Source: an uncultured Microbacterium sp. | GTDB lineage: Bacteria > Actinomycetota > Actinomycetes > Actinomycetales > Microbacteriaceae | NCBI RefSeq assembly: GCF_947489255.1 | Contig: NZ_CANLCY010000004.1 | Location: 372,001 to 436,000, forward strand | Length of the DNA stretch: 64,000 bases | Direction of reading: 5' to 3' | The notes under the pieces: model-generated | What the model saw: the letters and a program-made list of their open reading frames with translations, nothing else | Databases searched by the model: none | What the model was told of the DNA's origin: nothing | Made by a program: the position numbers and the translations under genes | Shown here: piece after piece, positions 44,207-54,430 of the stretch | Layout: each line of letters opens with the position of its first letter | Position numbering within the stretch: position 1 is the first letter of the stretch

Positions 44207-45724
44207 ATGACCGAACAGACCACGCCCCCGAGCATCGACGCGTCTGCCGTGGACCCGGTCGACCGTGTGCTCGCGCGCGCCGATGCGCACCGCGGGGTCC
44301 GGGTCTTCGGTGCCGCTCAGGCCCTGCAGGACAGCACCACCGCGTACGGCGGCGACAGCGACGGCGACCAGTGGGACCGCGAGGAACGCGCGGCGCTGCG
44401 CCGCGTCGCCGGGCTCTCGACCGAGCTCGAAGACGTCACCGAGGTCGAGTACCGCCAGCTGCGCCTCGAGAACGTCGTCCTCGTCGGCGTGCACCCCCAG
44501 GGTGAGCAGACGGATGCCGAGAACTCGCTGCGCGAGCTGTCGGCTCTGGCCGAGACGGCCGGCGCGGTCGTGCTCGACGGCGTGCTGCAGCGGCGACCCC
44601 ACCCCGATCCGGCGACGTACGTCGGTCGCGGAAAGGCCGCCGAGTTGCGCGACATCGTCGCCGCCGTGGGCGCCGACACCGTGATCGCCGACACGGAGCT
44701 CGCCCCCAGCCAGCGGCGCGCCCTCGAAGACGTCGTGAAGGTGAAGGTGATCGACCGCACGACGGTGATCCTCGACATCTTCAGCCAGCACGCCAAGAGT
44801 CGCGAGGGTAAGGCGCAGGTCGAGCTCGCGCAGCTCGAGTACCTTCTCCCGCGGCTGCGTGGATGGGGTGACTCGATGTCGCGTCAGGCCGGTGGACAGG
44901 TCGGCGCTGGTGGCGCCGGAATGGGTTCGCGCGGTCCGGGTGAGACGAAGATCGAGCTCGACCGTCGTCGCATCCGCACGAAGATGGCCCTGCTGCGCAA
45001 GCAGCTGCGCGACTTCGCCCCCGCGCGCGAGGCCAAGCGCGCCGAGCGCAAGCGTCACACGATCCCCTCGGTCGCGATCGCGGGCTACACGAACGCCGGC
45101 AAGTCCAGCCTGCTCAATCGCCTCACCAGTGCCGGTGTCCTGGTCGAGAACGCCCTGTTCGCGACGCTGGATGCCACGGTCCGCCGCTCCGAGACCAGTG
45201 ACGGACGCGTCTACACGCTGACCGACACCGTGGGCTTCGTGCGCAACCTGCCGCACCAGCTGGTCGAGGCGTTCCGGTCGACGCTCGAGGAGGTCGGTGA
45301 CGCCGACGTCATCCTGCACGTGGTCGACGCCTCGCACCCCGATCCGGCCGCGCAGCTCATGACGGTGCGCGACGTGATGGGCGACGTCGACGCGAACTTC
45401 GGCCAAGAGATCGTCGTCTTCAACAAGGCCGACCTCGTGAGCGAGGACGACCGGCTCGTGCTGCGGGGACTGGCCCCGAACGCGAAGTTCGTCTCGTCGC
45501 GGACGGGCGAGGGCATCGAGGAGCTGCGTGCCGCCATCGAGGACGCGCTGCCCCTTCCCGCCGTGGAGGTGCAGGCGGTCGTGCCGTACGACCGTGGCGA
45601 CCTCGTCTCGGCGGTGCACGAGAGCGGCCTCATCGTCGCGCAGGAGCACCGTGAGAGCGGGACGTTCCTGCACGCGCACGTCGGCGCACGACTGGCCGCC
45701 GAGCTGGCGGCGTTCGAGGTCTGA
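44207..45724 (+). CDS. hflX: GTPase HflX
   Basis: The 505-residue ribosome-associated GTPase splits stalled or hibernating 70S ribosomes. The N-terminal HflX domain holds LVGVHPQ, RRPHPDPATYVGRGKAAELR, and IFSQHAKSREGKAQVELAQLEYLLPRL; the Gly-rich GSRGPGETKIELDRRRI follows, then the G domain: G1 AGYTNAGKSSLLN near residue 293, G3 DTVGFVRNLP, G4 FNKADLV. The N-terminal 60 residues are an actinobacterial extra. A TAAAGT -10 (44152-44157) and a 7-bp hairpin (44177-44193) precede a GAAAGGAA ribosome binding site. ATG 44207 is the start. Confidence 0.95.
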   Translation: MTEQTTPPSIDASAVDPVDRVLARADAHRGVRVFGAAQALQDSTTAYGGDSDGDQWDREERAALRRVAGLSTELEDVTEVEYRQLRLENVVLVGVHPQGEQTDAENSLRELSALAETAGAVVLDGVLQRRPHPDPATYVGRGKAAELRDIVAAVGADTVIADTELAPSQRRALEDVVKVKVIDRTTVILDIFSQHAKSREGKAQVELAQLEYLLPRLRGWGDSMSRQAGGQVGAGGAGMGSRGPGETKIELDRRRIRTKMALLRKQLRDFAPAREAKRAERKRHTIPSVAIAGYTNAGKSSLLNRLTSAGVLVENALFATLDATVRRSETSDGRVYTLTDTVGFVRNLPHQLVEAFRSTLEEVGDADVILHVVDASHPDPAAQLMTVRDVMGDVDANFGQEIVVFNKADLVSEDDRLVLRGLAPNAKFVSSRTGEGIEELRAAIEDALPLPAVEVQAVVPYDRGDLVSAVHESGLIVAQEHRESGTFLHAHVGARLAAELAAFEV

Positions 45725-45732
45725 GCCGGGCC

Positions 45733-45768
45733 GTCATGGGCCCCCGCGCGTGCGCGGGGGCCCATGAC
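45733..45768. terminator. Perfect 17-bp palindromic bidirectional terminator (hflX / S9 peptidase)
   Basis: 45733-45749 pairs perfectly with 45752-45768 around 2 nt, 9 bp after the hflX stop, followed by TTT. It serves convergent genes. Confidence 0.85.
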
Positions 45769-45831
45769 TTTGGCGGCGGCGGCACGTCTGCTCCTTTCGC
45801 GGGAGAGGGCGCGCCGCGGCTCCGGATGACG

Positions 45832-47718
45832 TCAGTCGAGTTCGAGCGCAGGGACACCCGGGGTCTCGAAGCCGAACACCGCGCCGAGGAAACCGAGTTC
45901 GCGCTCGAGCGAGTCGATCACCGTCTCCGACCGGCGGAACCCGTGCCCTTCGCCCTCGTACAGGACGTACGCGTGCGGGACACCGTGCGCCGTGAGGGCG
46001 TCGCGGATGGCCTCCGCCTGCGACGGGGGGACCACGCGGTCTTCCGACCCCTGCAGGATCAGCAGCGGCACGCGGAAGAGCTCGGGGCGCCCCAGGGGTG
46101 AGCGCTCGATATACACCGCCTCGGCCTCGGGCAGGGGGCCGATGAGCCCGTCGAGATAGCGCGCCTCGAAATCGTGGGTGTCTTCGGCGAGAGCGCGGGC
46201 GTCCCCGACGCCATAGCGCGAGATACCCGCCGAGAAGACGTCGGTGCGGGTGACGGCGGCGAGCACCGTCCAGCCGCCGGCCGAGCCGCCCGCGATGGCG
46301 AGACGATCGGGGTCGGCGAGTCCCGCCTCGGCCAGGGCGGATGCCGCCGCGGCGACGTCGTCGACGTCGACCACGCCCCACTGGCCCTTCAGGCGGTCCC
46401 GATAGGCGCGACCGTAGCCCGTCGAACCGCCGTAGTTGACGTCGAGGACGCCGATTCCGCGGCTGGTGAAGAACGCCGTCTTGGCCGACGGGGCGGGACC
46501 GACGTGCGAGGTGGGTCCGCCGTGAACGAGAACGACGTACGGGGGGCGCTCGCCCGCGACCGGAGCGACGTCGGGGTTGGTGGGGGCGTAGGCGAAGGCG
46601 TGCACCGGGCCGTGCGGGCCGTCGGTGGACAGTGCGCGGGCGGTCGGCATCCACTCGTCACCCCACGATGCGGCGCCGCCCGTCACCAGGTCGACCAGGC
46701 CGGAATCGAGGTCGACGAGCCAGAGGCCCGACCGTCCGCCGGCATCGGAACCCGAGACGAGCACGCGCGCGCCCCGCACGTCGTCGACGGCGGCGCCGGC
46801 CACGACCGGGACGTCGAGGGGGCGGATGCCGCTCGGGGCGATCTCGACGATCTCGTCGGCGCCGTTCGTGCGCACGGCGACGACGCGCCCGTCGTCGGCC
46901 GCCCCGAACCACCGGGTTCCGAGAACCCACAGGCCGCCGCCGGTGTCGGCGTCGGCGGGGGCGAGGGGCTGCGCATCGCCGTCGAGCGGTCGGCGGAAGA
47001 GGTTCCACCGCCCCTCCGGGTCATCGGCGTAGAGCAGCTCGTCGTCCGCGATCCACACGGGTTGCAGAGGTGCGCGGTGCGAGCCGCCCGCGACGTCGTG
47101 AACGGAACCCGTCTCGAGATCGGCGACGCGCAGCACCGTGGCATCCCACGGCATGTCGGGGTGATCCCACGCGACCCAGGCCAGGCGGCGCCCGTCGGGC
47201 GAGAGGGCCGGTTGGGCGAGGAAGTCGCTGCCCTCGGCGAGGACCTCGGCTCGTCCGTCGAGCGGGATGCGCACGATCGCCCGGTCGGGCACGCGCGACG
47301 AGCCGTGGGTCTCGCGGACGGCGAGGAGCACGCCGTGCTCCCAGCGCAGGCCGCCGTGGCGTACGGCGTCGTCGGCCGGAGTGAGGGGCCGTGCGGTCTC
47401 GCCCGGGCGGAGCGCGTAGACGCGCTGGTCGGTCTTCTCGACGTAGTAGAGCTCCCCGTCGTCGGACGCCGTCCAGGCGCCGCCGCCGTACTCGTGCACG
47501 GCCGATCGCGCGTTCGCGGGGGCGGGGAGCACGGTCTCGACGGAGCCGTCGGCGCGGCGACGCTTCACCGCGACGCGGCCGGCCTCGTGGGGGACGGACT
47601 CGCCCCACCACACCTCGTCGCCGACGAGTCGGGCCCCGTCGACGCGGGGCGAGGCCTGCGCGACCGACTCGGGGGTGATGGGCGAGGGCCAGGAACCGTA
47701 CGGGAGGGTGTCAGCCAT
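45832..47718 (-). CDS. S9 family prolyl-oligopeptidase-like serine peptidase
   Basis: The 628-residue cytoplasmic protein has an N-terminal beta-propeller (about 1-370, with repeated strands such as QPALSPDGRRLAWVAWDHPDMPWDA) and a C-terminal alpha/beta-hydrolase. The nucleophile elbow is IAGGSAGGWT, the acid is in GSEDRVVPPSQAEAI and the base in EGEGHGFRR. It matches the S9C/acylaminoacyl-peptidase-like group, which trims short peptides. No signal peptide. TAGGCT lies 6 nt before the ATG, so leaderless translation is likely. It converges on hflX. Confidence 0.9.
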   Translation of the reverse strand: MADTLPYGSWPSPITPESVAQASPRVDGARLVGDEVWWGESVPHEAGRVAVKRRRADGSVETVLPAPANARSAVHEYGGGAWTASDDGELYYVEKTDQRVYALRPGETARPLTPADDAVRHGGLRWEHGVLLAVRETHGSSRVPDRAIVRIPLDGRAEVLAEGSDFLAQPALSPDGRRLAWVAWDHPDMPWDATVLRVADLETGSVHDVAGGSHRAPLQPVWIADDELLYADDPEGRWNLFRRPLDGDAQPLAPADADTGGGLWVLGTRWFGAADDGRVVAVRTNGADEIVEIAPSGIRPLDVPVVAGAAVDDVRGARVLVSGSDAGGRSGLWLVDLDSGLVDLVTGGAASWGDEWMPTARALSTDGPHGPVHAFAYAPTNPDVAPVAGERPPYVVLVHGGPTSHVGPAPSAKTAFFTSRGIGVLDVNYGGSTGYGRAYRDRLKGQWGVVDVDDVAAAASALAEAGLADPDRLAIAGGSAGGWTVLAAVTRTDVFSAGISRYGVGDARALAEDTHDFEARYLDGLIGPLPEAEAVYIERSPLGRPELFRVPLLILQGSEDRVVPPSQAEAIRDALTAHGVPHAYVLYEGEGHGFRRSETVIDSLERELGFLGAVFGFETPGVPALELD

Positions 47719-47724
47719 GACTCC

Positions 47725-47730
47725 AGCCTA
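47725..47730 (-). promoter_or_regulatory. -10 box (TAGGCT) of leaderless S9 peptidase transcript
   Basis: On the reverse strand TAGGCT is followed by 6 nt (GGAGTC) and the ATG at 47718. Confidence 0.55.
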
Positions 47731-47819
47731 GGGACAGCCCCCGACACCGGCGGGCGGCGTCGCCGGTGCAGCGGTACGACAGGCGGACCCCCCACCCGCG
47801 CGAGGTCGCGCGGGCGGGG

Positions 47820-48827
47820 TCAGGCCCCGACGATCTGCTTCTGCACGCCGAGAGCGCTCAGCCAGTCCCTGATGACCTGCCGTTGGCCGTCGTCGCACGT
47901 GTAGCCGTAGCCGAGGCGCACCTCCCAGTACGACGTGGCGTCGATCGGCACTTCGTGCTCGAGCGTCCATCCGTCGAGCACCGTCAACGCGTAGCAGTCC
48001 GCCATGGTCTCGGGATCGTCGGCGAAGGCCGTGAGGGCGGATGCCGTCGCCTCGGGGTTGGTGAACTGCAGCACGTGGGCGAACTCGTGGTAAGCGACGC
48101 CGGTGCGCATCCAGTCCGTCAGCTGTCCGTCGCTACGGGTTCCCGCGCTCACCTCGACGTGGAACGGCGACGCCCCCGAGATGCAGGCCATCGCCTCGAG
48201 GCCGCAGGGGCGACCGCTCTCGTCGAACCCCATCGACACCCATCCGCCGCCCAGTTCGTCGAGGGTCGCCTCCCAGACGCTGCCCGAGGCGTTCGTCGCC
48301 GCCTGCTCCCGCGCCGCGTCGGCACGGACGACGAGATCGGTCGTCAGCGTCTCCAGGTCGAGGATGTCGCGGTCGAGCGCGGAGGGAGTCCATCGGTGCT
48401 GCCAAGCGCGACCGGCGATGGCCTCGATCTGCGCCCAGGGGACGAGCGAGGAGTACGGCAGACCGACCAGGGGGTCGACCGTGGCGTAGAGATCGGCCAT
48501 CGCCGCGCCGAACTGCTCCTTGCGCTCGATGACCTCGCGCTGCTCGTCGAGTTCGCGCTGTTGGTCCTGGAGGCGCTGTTCCTGGTCGGTGATGCGCGAG
48601 CGGGAATCCGACAGCTGCGCCGACATCCAGGCGAAGCCCGCGCCCGAGGCCACGACGACCGCGGAGAGGACGACGCCCAGGACCACGGTGCTGCGTCGTG
48701 GTCGCGACCGCGATGCGGTGCCGTCGAGGGGCACATCCGCCGTCGCGCTCTCGTGCGTCTCGGCCGCACTCGCGGGGGACACGGGGTTGGTCCGATCGGG
48801 CTCGGCCGGAATGGGGCTGGATGACAC
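47820..48827 (-). CDS. Membrane-anchored coiled-coil protein with HEFAH metallopeptidase-type motif
   Basis: The 335-residue protein is not assigned to a family I recognise. Order: a Ser/Pro/Arg-rich cytoplasmic tail (1-45), one transmembrane helix (about 46-66), a charged coiled coil (about 70-105), then an extracellular domain. That domain contains YHEFAHVLQF (HExxH at 247-251) and, 22 residues on, DPETMADCYA, where Glu273 could be a third zinc ligand. Four Cys (208, 215, 278 and one near 317) could form disulfides. It is plausibly a zinc protease or a catalytically dead relative. The start is GTG 48827. It lies 94 bp downstream of lexA on the same strand. Confidence 0.7.
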   Translation of the reverse strand: MSSSPIPAEPDRTNPVSPASAAETHESATADVPLDGTASRSRPRRSTVVLGVVLSAVVVASGAGFAWMSAQLSDSRSRITDQEQRLQDQQRELDEQREVIERKEQFGAAMADLYATVDPLVGLPYSSLVPWAQIEAIAGRAWQHRWTPSALDRDILDLETLTTDLVVRADAAREQAATNASGSVWEATLDELGGGWVSMGFDESGRPCGLEAMACISGASPFHVEVSAGTRSDGQLTDWMRTGVAYHEFAHVLQFTNPEATASALTAFADDPETMADCYALTVLDGWTLEHEVPIDATSYWEVRLGYGYTCDDGQRQVIRDWLSALGVQKQIVGA

Positions 48828-48921
48828 GACTCTCGCTTTCGCTCCGCGCGCCGCCGGGCGCGCGTGCGGTCATGCTACTGCGCGCCGTGACCGTCGCTCG
48901 CCGCGACGAGGGCGCGGCTGA

Positions 48922-49611
48922 TCAGACCGCGCGCAGCACGGCGACGATGCGGCCGAGCACGACGGCCTCGTCGCCGAGGATCGGCTCGAATGCGCTGTTG
49001 CGGGGCAGCAGCCACGTGTGGCCGTCGCGGCGGCGGAACGTCTTCACGGTCGCCTCGCCGTCGAGCATCGCGGCGACGATCTCGCCGTTCTCGGCCGTGG
49101 CCTGGGAGCGCACGACCACCCAGTCGCCGTCGCAGATCGCGGCGTCGATCATCGAGTCGCCCGACACCTTCAGCATGAACAGCTCGCCCTTGCCCACCAG
49201 CTGGCGGGGGAGGGGGAAGATCTCCTCCACCTGCTGATCGGCGGTGATGGGCACGCCCGCGGCGATGCGGCCGACGAGGGGCACGAGGGCGGCATCGCCC
49301 AGCGCGGGGGCCGTGTCGGCGGGGTTCTCGGCCGCGGCTCCGGGGAGGTCGATCAAGACCTCCATCGCCCGCGTCTTGCCGGGATCGCGCCGCAGGTAGC
49401 CGCTCAGCTCGAGCTGGTTGAGCTGGTGGGTCACGCTCGACAGCGACTTCAAGCCGACGGCGTCGCCGATCTCGCGCATGCTCGGCGGGTAGCCGTGCCG
49501 CGCGATCGACCGCTGGATGACCTCGAGGATGGCGAGCTGCTTGTCGCTGAGGTTCTTGCGTCGCCGAGTCTGCGGACGTTCGCGGCCGGCGGCGGTCGTC
49601 GCGTCGGTCAT
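48922..49611 (-). CDS. lexA: SOS repressor LexA
   Basis: The 229-residue repressor/autoprotease has an N-terminal winged helix ([51 protein letters not shown]), the cleavage site Ala118-Gly119 in GRIAAGVPI, catalytic Ser153 in [12 protein letters not shown] and Lys190 in EATVKTF. RecA filaments trigger self-cleavage. ATG 49611 gives [11 protein letters not shown]; the frame is open upstream to about 49866 without homology. It is divergent from the LysM gene across 258 bp. A degenerate LexA-like site (TCGAAA-N6-TCCGG core) at 49684-49699 may serve autoregulation. Confidence 0.95.
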   Translation of the reverse strand: MTDATTAAGRERPQTRRRKNLSDKQLAILEVIQRSIARHGYPPSMREIGDAVGLKSLSSVTHQLNQLELSGYLRRDPGKTRAMEVLIDLPGAAAENPADTAPALGDAALVPLVGRIAAGVPITADQQVEEIFPLPRQLVGKGELFMLKVSGDSMIDAAICDGDWVVVRSQATAENGEIVAAMLDGEATVKTFRRRDGHTWLLPRNSAFEPILGDEAVVLGRIVAVLRAV

Positions 49612-49765
49612 CTGTGCTCCCCTCGCGCCGCGGTCGATGCGGCGGAAATTCGAATGTCGGAGGTTGGTGATGAGGTCTCCGTGTCGAAACCGTATCCGGT
49701 CAACGAGCCGAAACACACGGAACGGCGCGCGTGTCGCGTTCGATCCGTCTACGACATCCGCGGTC

Positions 49766-49798
49766 TTGACACATCGAAAGTATCGAAGATAGATTCGG
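49766..49798 (+). promoter_or_regulatory. SOS-type promoter of the LysM gene: TTGACA, TAGATT and overlapping LexA box
   Basis: TTGACA at 49766-49771 is spaced 18 bp from TAGATT at 49790-49795. A LexA-type box (CGAA-N6-TTCG core) fills 49783-49798 and overlaps the -10. The recA box in this window has the same CGAA-N6-TTCG core. LexA binding should block this promoter until DNA damage. Confidence 0.8.
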
Positions 49799-49869
49799 AA
49801 TACAGATTCGCACCCCTGCCCTCCCGGCCGAGGGCGGGGTGCGAATCTCTCCCCACCGAGGAGCACATC

Positions 49870-50220
49870 ATGAGCAGCATCGCCATCACCGCACCGACCA
49901 CCCGCCTGCGCATCACCGCTCGCGGCCGCCGCGTCCTCGCCTTCCTGGTCGCCCTTCCCCTCGCCATCGCCCTGGGGTTCGCCGTCGTCGGCGGGGGAGC
50001 CGCGCTCGCATCGAACGAGGCGGGAGCACCCGCGGGGTCGTTCACCGAGATCACCGTGATGAGCGGCGAGACCCTGTGGTCGATCGCCGAAGAGCTCGCG
50101 CCCGCGGCCGACCCGCGCGACGTGATCGCCCAGATCACGCGCCTCAACGCCCTGTCGGGCGGGTCCGTCACGGCCGGTCAGCGCATCGCGATCCCGGCCG
50201 AATACGCGCCGACGAACTGA
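49870..50220 (+). CDS. LysM-domain protein, probable SOS-induced cell-division inhibitor (YneA/DivS/Rv2719c-like)
   Basis: The 116-residue protein has a basic N-terminus, one transmembrane helix (about 22-43) and an extracellular LysM domain (about 60-108: [37 protein letters not shown]...[10 protein letters not shown]). It is divergent from lexA and behind a LexA box, exactly where Bacillus yneA, Corynebacterium divS and mycobacterial Rv2719c sit. Those proteins slow septation during the SOS response. GAGGAG precedes ATG 49870. Role is inferred from architecture and location; the LysM domain predicts peptidoglycan binding. Confidence 0.85.
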   Translation: MSSIAITAPTTRLRITARGRRVLAFLVALPLAIALGFAVVGGGAALASNEAGAPAGSFTEITVMSGETLWSIAEELAPAADPRDVIAQITRLNALSGGSVTAGQRIAIPAEYAPTN

Positions 50221-50299
50221 CCGCCCGAAAGTGATCGATGTCGGCGGTCGGCGTCGTCGGCCCGAGGCGTGAGCGTGAGCCGCCGAGGTCGTCGCCGCC

Positions 50300-50305
50300 T
50301 ACGAT
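50300..50305 (+). promoter_or_regulatory. -10 box (TACGAT) of leaderless his operon transcript
   Basis: TACGAT, 7 nt, then GTG 50313; the box overlaps the alternative ATG at 50304. Confidence 0.45.
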
Positions 50306-50312
50306 GGGTGAG

Positions 50313-51398
50313 GTGAACGTACGCCTCGACGACCTCCCGCTTCGCGACGATCTCCGGGGCATGACGCCCTACGGGGCACCGCAGGCCGCGCTGCCCGTTG
50401 CACTGAACGTGAACGAGAACACGCATCCCGTTCCGTCCGAGGTCGCCGACGACATCCTGGATGCCGTGGCCCGAGCCCTTCGCGACGTCAACCGGTATCC
50501 CGACCGCGAGTTCACCACCCTCCGCGAGGCTTTCGCCCAGTACCTCGGCCACGGCCTGAATCCCGACCAGATCTGGGCGGCCAACGGCTCGAACGAGGTC
50601 CTGCAGCACATCCTCCAGGCGTTCGGAGGGCCCGGCCGCACCGCCATGGGCTTCGCGCCCACGTACTCCATGTACCCGATCCTCACCCGCGCCACCGGCG
50701 CCCGGTGGATCGCGGGGGAGCGGGAGCACGACTTCACGCTCTCCGCCGAGTCCGCGGCGGCGCAGGTCCGTGAGCAGCGCCCCGACATCGTCTTCCTCTG
50801 CGCCCCCAACAACCCCACGGGTACGCCCCTGCGCCTCGACGTCGTCGAGGCCGTCTACGACGCCTTCGACGGCATCGTCATCGTCGACGAGGCGTACGAG
50901 GAGTTCGCCCCGCGCGACGAGCCCTCGGCGATCTCGCTTCTGCCCGGTCGCCCTCGCCTGGTCGTCTCTCGCACGATGAGCAAGGCGTTCGCGTTCGCGG
51001 GAGCCCGCGTGGGGTACCTCGCCGCCGATCCGGTGTTCGTCGACGCGCTCCGTCTGGTGCGCCTGCCGTACCACCTCAGCGCCCTCACACAGGCGGCCGC
51101 GACCGCGGCCCTCGCCCACGCCGACACGATGCTGTCGATGGTCGATGAGATCGTCGCGCAGCGCGACCGCATCTCGGCGACCGTCTCCGCTCTGGGCTAC
51201 ACGGCGCACGAGTCGTGGACCAACTTCGTGCTGTTCGGCGGGGTCGACGATCCCGCCGCGACGTGGAAGGCCCTCTACGACCGCGGCGTGCTGATCCGCG
51301 ACGTCGGCATCGCGCACCACCTCCGCGTCTCGGCCGGGACGGCCGACGAGACCACCGCCTTTCTCGACGCCCTCGCCTCGATAGGATCCCGAGCATGA
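50313..51398 (+). CDS. hisC: Histidinol-phosphate aminotransferase
   Basis: The 361-residue fold-type I PLP enzyme transaminates imidazole acetol phosphate in histidine synthesis. It shows [80 protein letters not shown] and the PLP-Lys in [18 protein letters not shown] start it at GTG 50313 because a -10 box lies 7 nt before it; ATG 50304 is an alternative adding three residues. It overlaps hisB by four bases and is the first gene of hisC-hisB-hisH-priA-sseB. Confidence 0.93.
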   Translation: MNVRLDDLPLRDDLRGMTPYGAPQAALPVALNVNENTHPVPSEVADDILDAVARALRDVNRYPDREFTTLREAFAQYLGHGLNPDQIWAANGSNEVLQHILQAFGGPGRTAMGFAPTYSMYPILTRATGARWIAGEREHDFTLSAESAAAQVREQRPDIVFLCAPNNPTGTPLRLDVVEAVYDAFDGIVIVDEAYEEFAPRDEPSAISLLPGRPRLVVSRTMSKAFAFAGARVGYLAADPVFVDALRLVRLPYHLSALTQAAATAALAHADTMLSMVDEIVAQRDRISATVSALGYTAHESWTNFVLFGGVDDPAATWKALYDRGVLIRDVGIAHHLRVSAGTADETTAFLDALASIGSRA

Positions 51399-52009
51399 CC
51401 GCCCCCGCCACCCCCCGCACCGCCTCGATCACCCGCGAGACGAGCGAATCCCGCGTCGAGCTCGAGCTCGACCTCGACGGTCGCGGCGTCAGCGACATCT
51501 CCACGAGCGTGCCGTTCTTCGACCACATGCTGACGGCGTTCGCGAAGCACTCGCTCACCGACCTGCGCGTGCGCGCGACGGGCGACACCCACATCGACGC
51601 CCACCACACGGTGGAGGACACCTCGATCGTGCTCGGCCAGGCCATCCGGCAGGCCCTCGGCGACAAGTCCGGCATCGCGCGCTACGGTGACGCGCTCGTC
51701 CCGCTCGACGAGGCGCTCGCGCAGGCCGTCGTCGACATCAGCGGACGGCCCTACCTCGTGCACACCGGCGAGCCCGCCGGGTTCGAGCACCACCTCATCG
51801 GCGGACACTTCACCGGGTCGCTCGTGCGTCACTCGTTCGAGGCCATCTCGATCCACGCCGGTCTCACCGTCCACGTCCGCGTGGTCGGCGGGCGCGACCC
51901 CCACCACATCGCCGAGGCCGAGTACAAGGCGCTCGCGCGCGCCTTCCGCCAGGCGAAGGCCCTCGACCCGCTCGTCGACGGCATCCCGAGCACCAAGGGC
52001 GCGCTGTGA
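51395..52009 (+). CDS. hisB: Imidazoleglycerol-phosphate dehydratase
   Basis: The 204-residue monofunctional HisB has the His/Glu-rich manganese sites of the family: [55 protein letters not shown] and [20 protein letters not shown]. It makes imidazole acetol phosphate for HisC. The start ATG overlaps the hisC stop, and its stop overlaps hisH. Confidence 0.95.
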   Translation: MTAPATPRTASITRETSESRVELELDLDGRGVSDISTSVPFFDHMLTAFAKHSLTDLRVRATGDTHIDAHHTVEDTSIVLGQAIRQALGDKSGIARYGDALVPLDEALAQAVVDISGRPYLVHTGEPAGFEHHLIGGHFTGSLVRHSFEAISIHAGLTVHVRVVGGRDPHHIAEAEYKALARAFRQAKALDPLVDGIPSTKGAL

Positions 52010-52656
52010 CGGCGAAGCCCGTCGTCGCCGTCCTCGACTACGGCTCGGGCAACGTCCACTCCGCGGTCAAGGCTCTGGTCGAAGCCGGGGCAGACGCGCG
52101 GTTGACGTCCGACCGGTCGTTGCTGATGGATGCCGACGGGCTCCTCGTCCCCGGCGTGGGGGCGTTCAGCGCCGTCATGGGGGCGTTGAACGCCAGTCGG
52201 GGTGGGGAGATCATCGATCGCCGTCTCGCGGGCGGGCGTCCGGTCCTCGGCATCTGCGTCGGCATGCAGGTCATGTTCGAGCGCGGGATCGAGCGCGGCA
52301 CCGACACGCCCGGACTCGGCGAGTGGCCGGGCACGGTCGACGAGCTCGCGGCGCCCGTCCTGCCGCACATGGGCTGGAACACCGTCACCGCGGGCGAGGG
52401 CTCGCGTCTGTTCGAGGGCATCGAGCGGGAGCGCTTCTACTTCGTGCACTCGTACGCGGCGCAGGAGTGGTCGCTCGAGGTGACGCCGCCCTTCCCGCAG
52501 CCCGCCGTGACGTGGTGCACCTACGGTGCCCCGTTCATCGCGGCGGTGGAGAACGGCCCGCTGGCGGCGACGCAGTTCCACCCCGAGAAGTCGGGCGAAG
52601 CCGGCATCCGTCTGCTGGCCAATTGGATCGACGGGCTGCGCACGACTACTGTGTGA
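52006..52656 (+). CDS. hisH: Imidazole glycerol phosphate synthase, glutamine amidotransferase subunit
   Basis: The 216-residue class I amidotransferase has the nucleophile in [10 protein letters not shown], the oxyanion PGVGAF region, and the His/Glu pair in TQFHPEKSG. It supplies ammonia to HisF (not in this window). The start is GTG 52006, overlapping the hisB stop. A 46-bp gap with GAGGAG leads to priA. Confidence 0.94.
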   Translation: MTAKPVVAVLDYGSGNVHSAVKALVEAGADARLTSDRSLLMDADGLLVPGVGAFSAVMGALNASRGGEIIDRRLAGGRPVLGICVGMQVMFERGIERGTDTPGLGEWPGTVDELAAPVLPHMGWNTVTAGEGSRLFEGIERERFYFVHSYAAQEWSLEVTPPFPQPAVTWCTYGAPFIAAVENGPLAATQFHPEKSGEAGIRLLANWIDGLRTTTV

Positions 52657-52702
52657 CCTCGTGCCCGGGGCTGGCGAGAGGCGCCTGCCGGCACGAGGAG
52701 CC

Positions 52703-53449
52703 ATGAACGATTTCGCGTCCACGCCCGAGCTTGTCCTTCTTCCCGCGGTCGACGTGGCCGACGGAAAGGCCGTCCGCCTGACCCAGGGGGAGGCCGGCAC
52801 CGAGACCAGCTACGGCGACCCCGTCGACGCCGCGGCGGACTTCGCCCGCCAGGGTGCGCAGTGGATCCACCTCGTCGACCTCGACGCCGCCTTCGGGCGC
52901 GGGAGCAACGCGAACGTCATGCGCAAGGTCATCAAGCAGGTCAAGGGCGTTCAGGTCGAGCTGTCGGGCGGCATCCGCGACGACCGCTCCCTCGAAGCGG
53001 CCCTCGAGAGCGGCGCGAGCCGCATCAACCTCGGCACGGCCGCGCTCGAGAACCCCGAGTGGGCCGCCGACGTCATCAACCGCTACGGCGAGGCGATCGC
53101 CGTCGGCCTCGACGTGCGCGGCACGACGCTCGCCGCCCGCGGCTGGACGCGCGACGGCGGCGACCTGTGGACCGTCCTGCAGCGCCTGGAGGATGCGGGC
53201 TGCAGCCGGTACGTCGTCACCGACGTCACCAAGGACGGCACCCTGCGCGGGCCCAACATCGAACTGCTGCGCGAGATGACCCAGCGCACCCCGAAGCCGA
53301 TCGTCGCCTCGGGCGGCGTGTCCAGCCTCGACGACATTGCCGCCCTGCGCGAGCTCGTGCCGCTGGGAGTCGAAGGCGCGATCGTCGGCAAGGCACTGTA
53401 TGCGGGGCAGTTCACCCTCGCCGAGGCGCTGGATGTCGCCGGACACTGA
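52703..53449 (+). CDS. priA: ProFAR isomerase / bifunctional HisA-TrpF isomerase PriA
   Basis: The 248-residue TIM barrel carries [90 protein letters not shown] and [11 protein letters not shown]. The catalytic Asp pair (DVADG and VTDVTKDG) is intact. In actinobacteria lacking TrpF the same enzyme serves histidine and tryptophan synthesis; whether trpF exists elsewhere in this genome is not visible. CGAGGAG precedes ATG 52703. It overlaps the sseB-like gene by 17 bp. Confidence 0.9.
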   Translation: MNDFASTPELVLLPAVDVADGKAVRLTQGEAGTETSYGDPVDAAADFARQGAQWIHLVDLDAAFGRGSNANVMRKVIKQVKGVQVELSGGIRDDRSLEAALESGASRINLGTAALENPEWAADVINRYGEAIAVGLDVRGTTLAARGWTRDGGDLWTVLQRLEDAGCSRYVVTDVTKDGTLRGPNIELLREMTQRTPKPIVASGGVSSLDDIAALRELVPLGVEGAIVGKALYAGQFTLAEALDVAGH

Positions 53450-54257
53450 CGGTCGCGACGCCGGCGATCCCTCTTCCGGCGGTCCCCACGACCACGGGCA
53501 CCGCGCCGATTCGGCGGGTGTCCCGTGGGAGGGACGCCGGTTCGAGTCGAACCCGCACTCCGGCGACGACGGTTCGGCCGACCCCGCGCTGCTGGCCGCT
53601 CTCGTGGCGTTCCGCGCCGGTGACGGCGATGCGCGTGCGGTCGTCGACGCCTATCGCGACGCCCGACTGCTGATCCCCCTGGTCGCCGAGAAGGGCGACC
53701 ACGGCATCGGGGCGCACGGCCTCGAGGTCGACAAGACGCAGGAACTGTCCATCGTGACGGTGGCCGCCCCCGACGGTCGCAAGGTGCTCCCCGTCTTCAC
53801 GTCGGTGACCGCCCTCCAGACCTGGGATGCCACGGCCCGCCCCGTCCCCGCGGACGGCCGTCGCACGGCCTTGGCCGCGGCGTCCGAAGACACCGAGCTC
53901 ATCGTCATCGACCCCGCGTCGGAGACGGAGTTCGTCATCCGTCGCCCCGCCGTCTGGGCCATCGCGCAGGGGGAGGCGTGGGAGCCCGCGCACATCTCGC
54001 CCGCGATCTTCACCGGCCTGCAGGAGAGCATCTCCGGCGAACTCGCCGTGCTCGACCTCGCCGTCGAGTCGGGCGACCCCACCGGTCGTCTGCGCGGTCC
54101 GGAGCTCGTCGTGCACCTCCAGCTGATGTCGGGCCTCGAGCAGGAGGAATTGGATGCCGTGCTCGCGCGCCTCGCACGCCGGTGGTCGGCCGACGATCGC
54201 ATCGCGGTGCTGGTCGACTCGCTCACGGTGAAGCTGCACCGCAGCACCGACGCCTGA
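53433..54257 (+). CDS. SseB family protein
   Basis: The 274-residue protein starts inside the end of priA (ATG 53433, 17-bp overlap). After a Gly/Asp-rich disordered start (1-55) it has the SseB core: [74 protein letters not shown]-terminal domain (about 180-270) follows. SseB-type proteins commonly follow hisA in actinobacteria; the function is not established. It ends the his operon, and a large repeat/hairpin region follows. Confidence 0.85.
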   Translation: MSPDTDGRDAGDPSSGGPHDHGHRADSAGVPWEGRRFESNPHSGDDGSADPALLAALVAFRAGDGDARAVVDAYRDARLLIPLVAEKGDHGIGAHGLEVDKTQELSIVTVAAPDGRKVLPVFTSVTALQTWDATARPVPADGRRTALAAASEDTELIVIDPASETEFVIRRPAVWAIAQGEAWEPAHISPAIFTGLQESISGELAVLDLAVESGDPTGRLRGPELVVHLQLMSGLEQEELDAVLARLARRWSADDRIAVLVDSLTVKLHRSTDA

Positions 54258-54430
54258 CCCGCCCCGCGCGCCTCGCACGCGACCGCTCCGCGACAGCCGA
54301 TCGTTCGGGAGCAGGCCCGCGCCCGGCGCGTGTGTCCTGTTCTCGCGGCATCCCCTGTCCTGGCGCGGGGGTGGGGACCGGATGCCACAGCTCCGTCGTC
54401 CAGACCGAGTCGCGGTTCACACTTTCGCGG

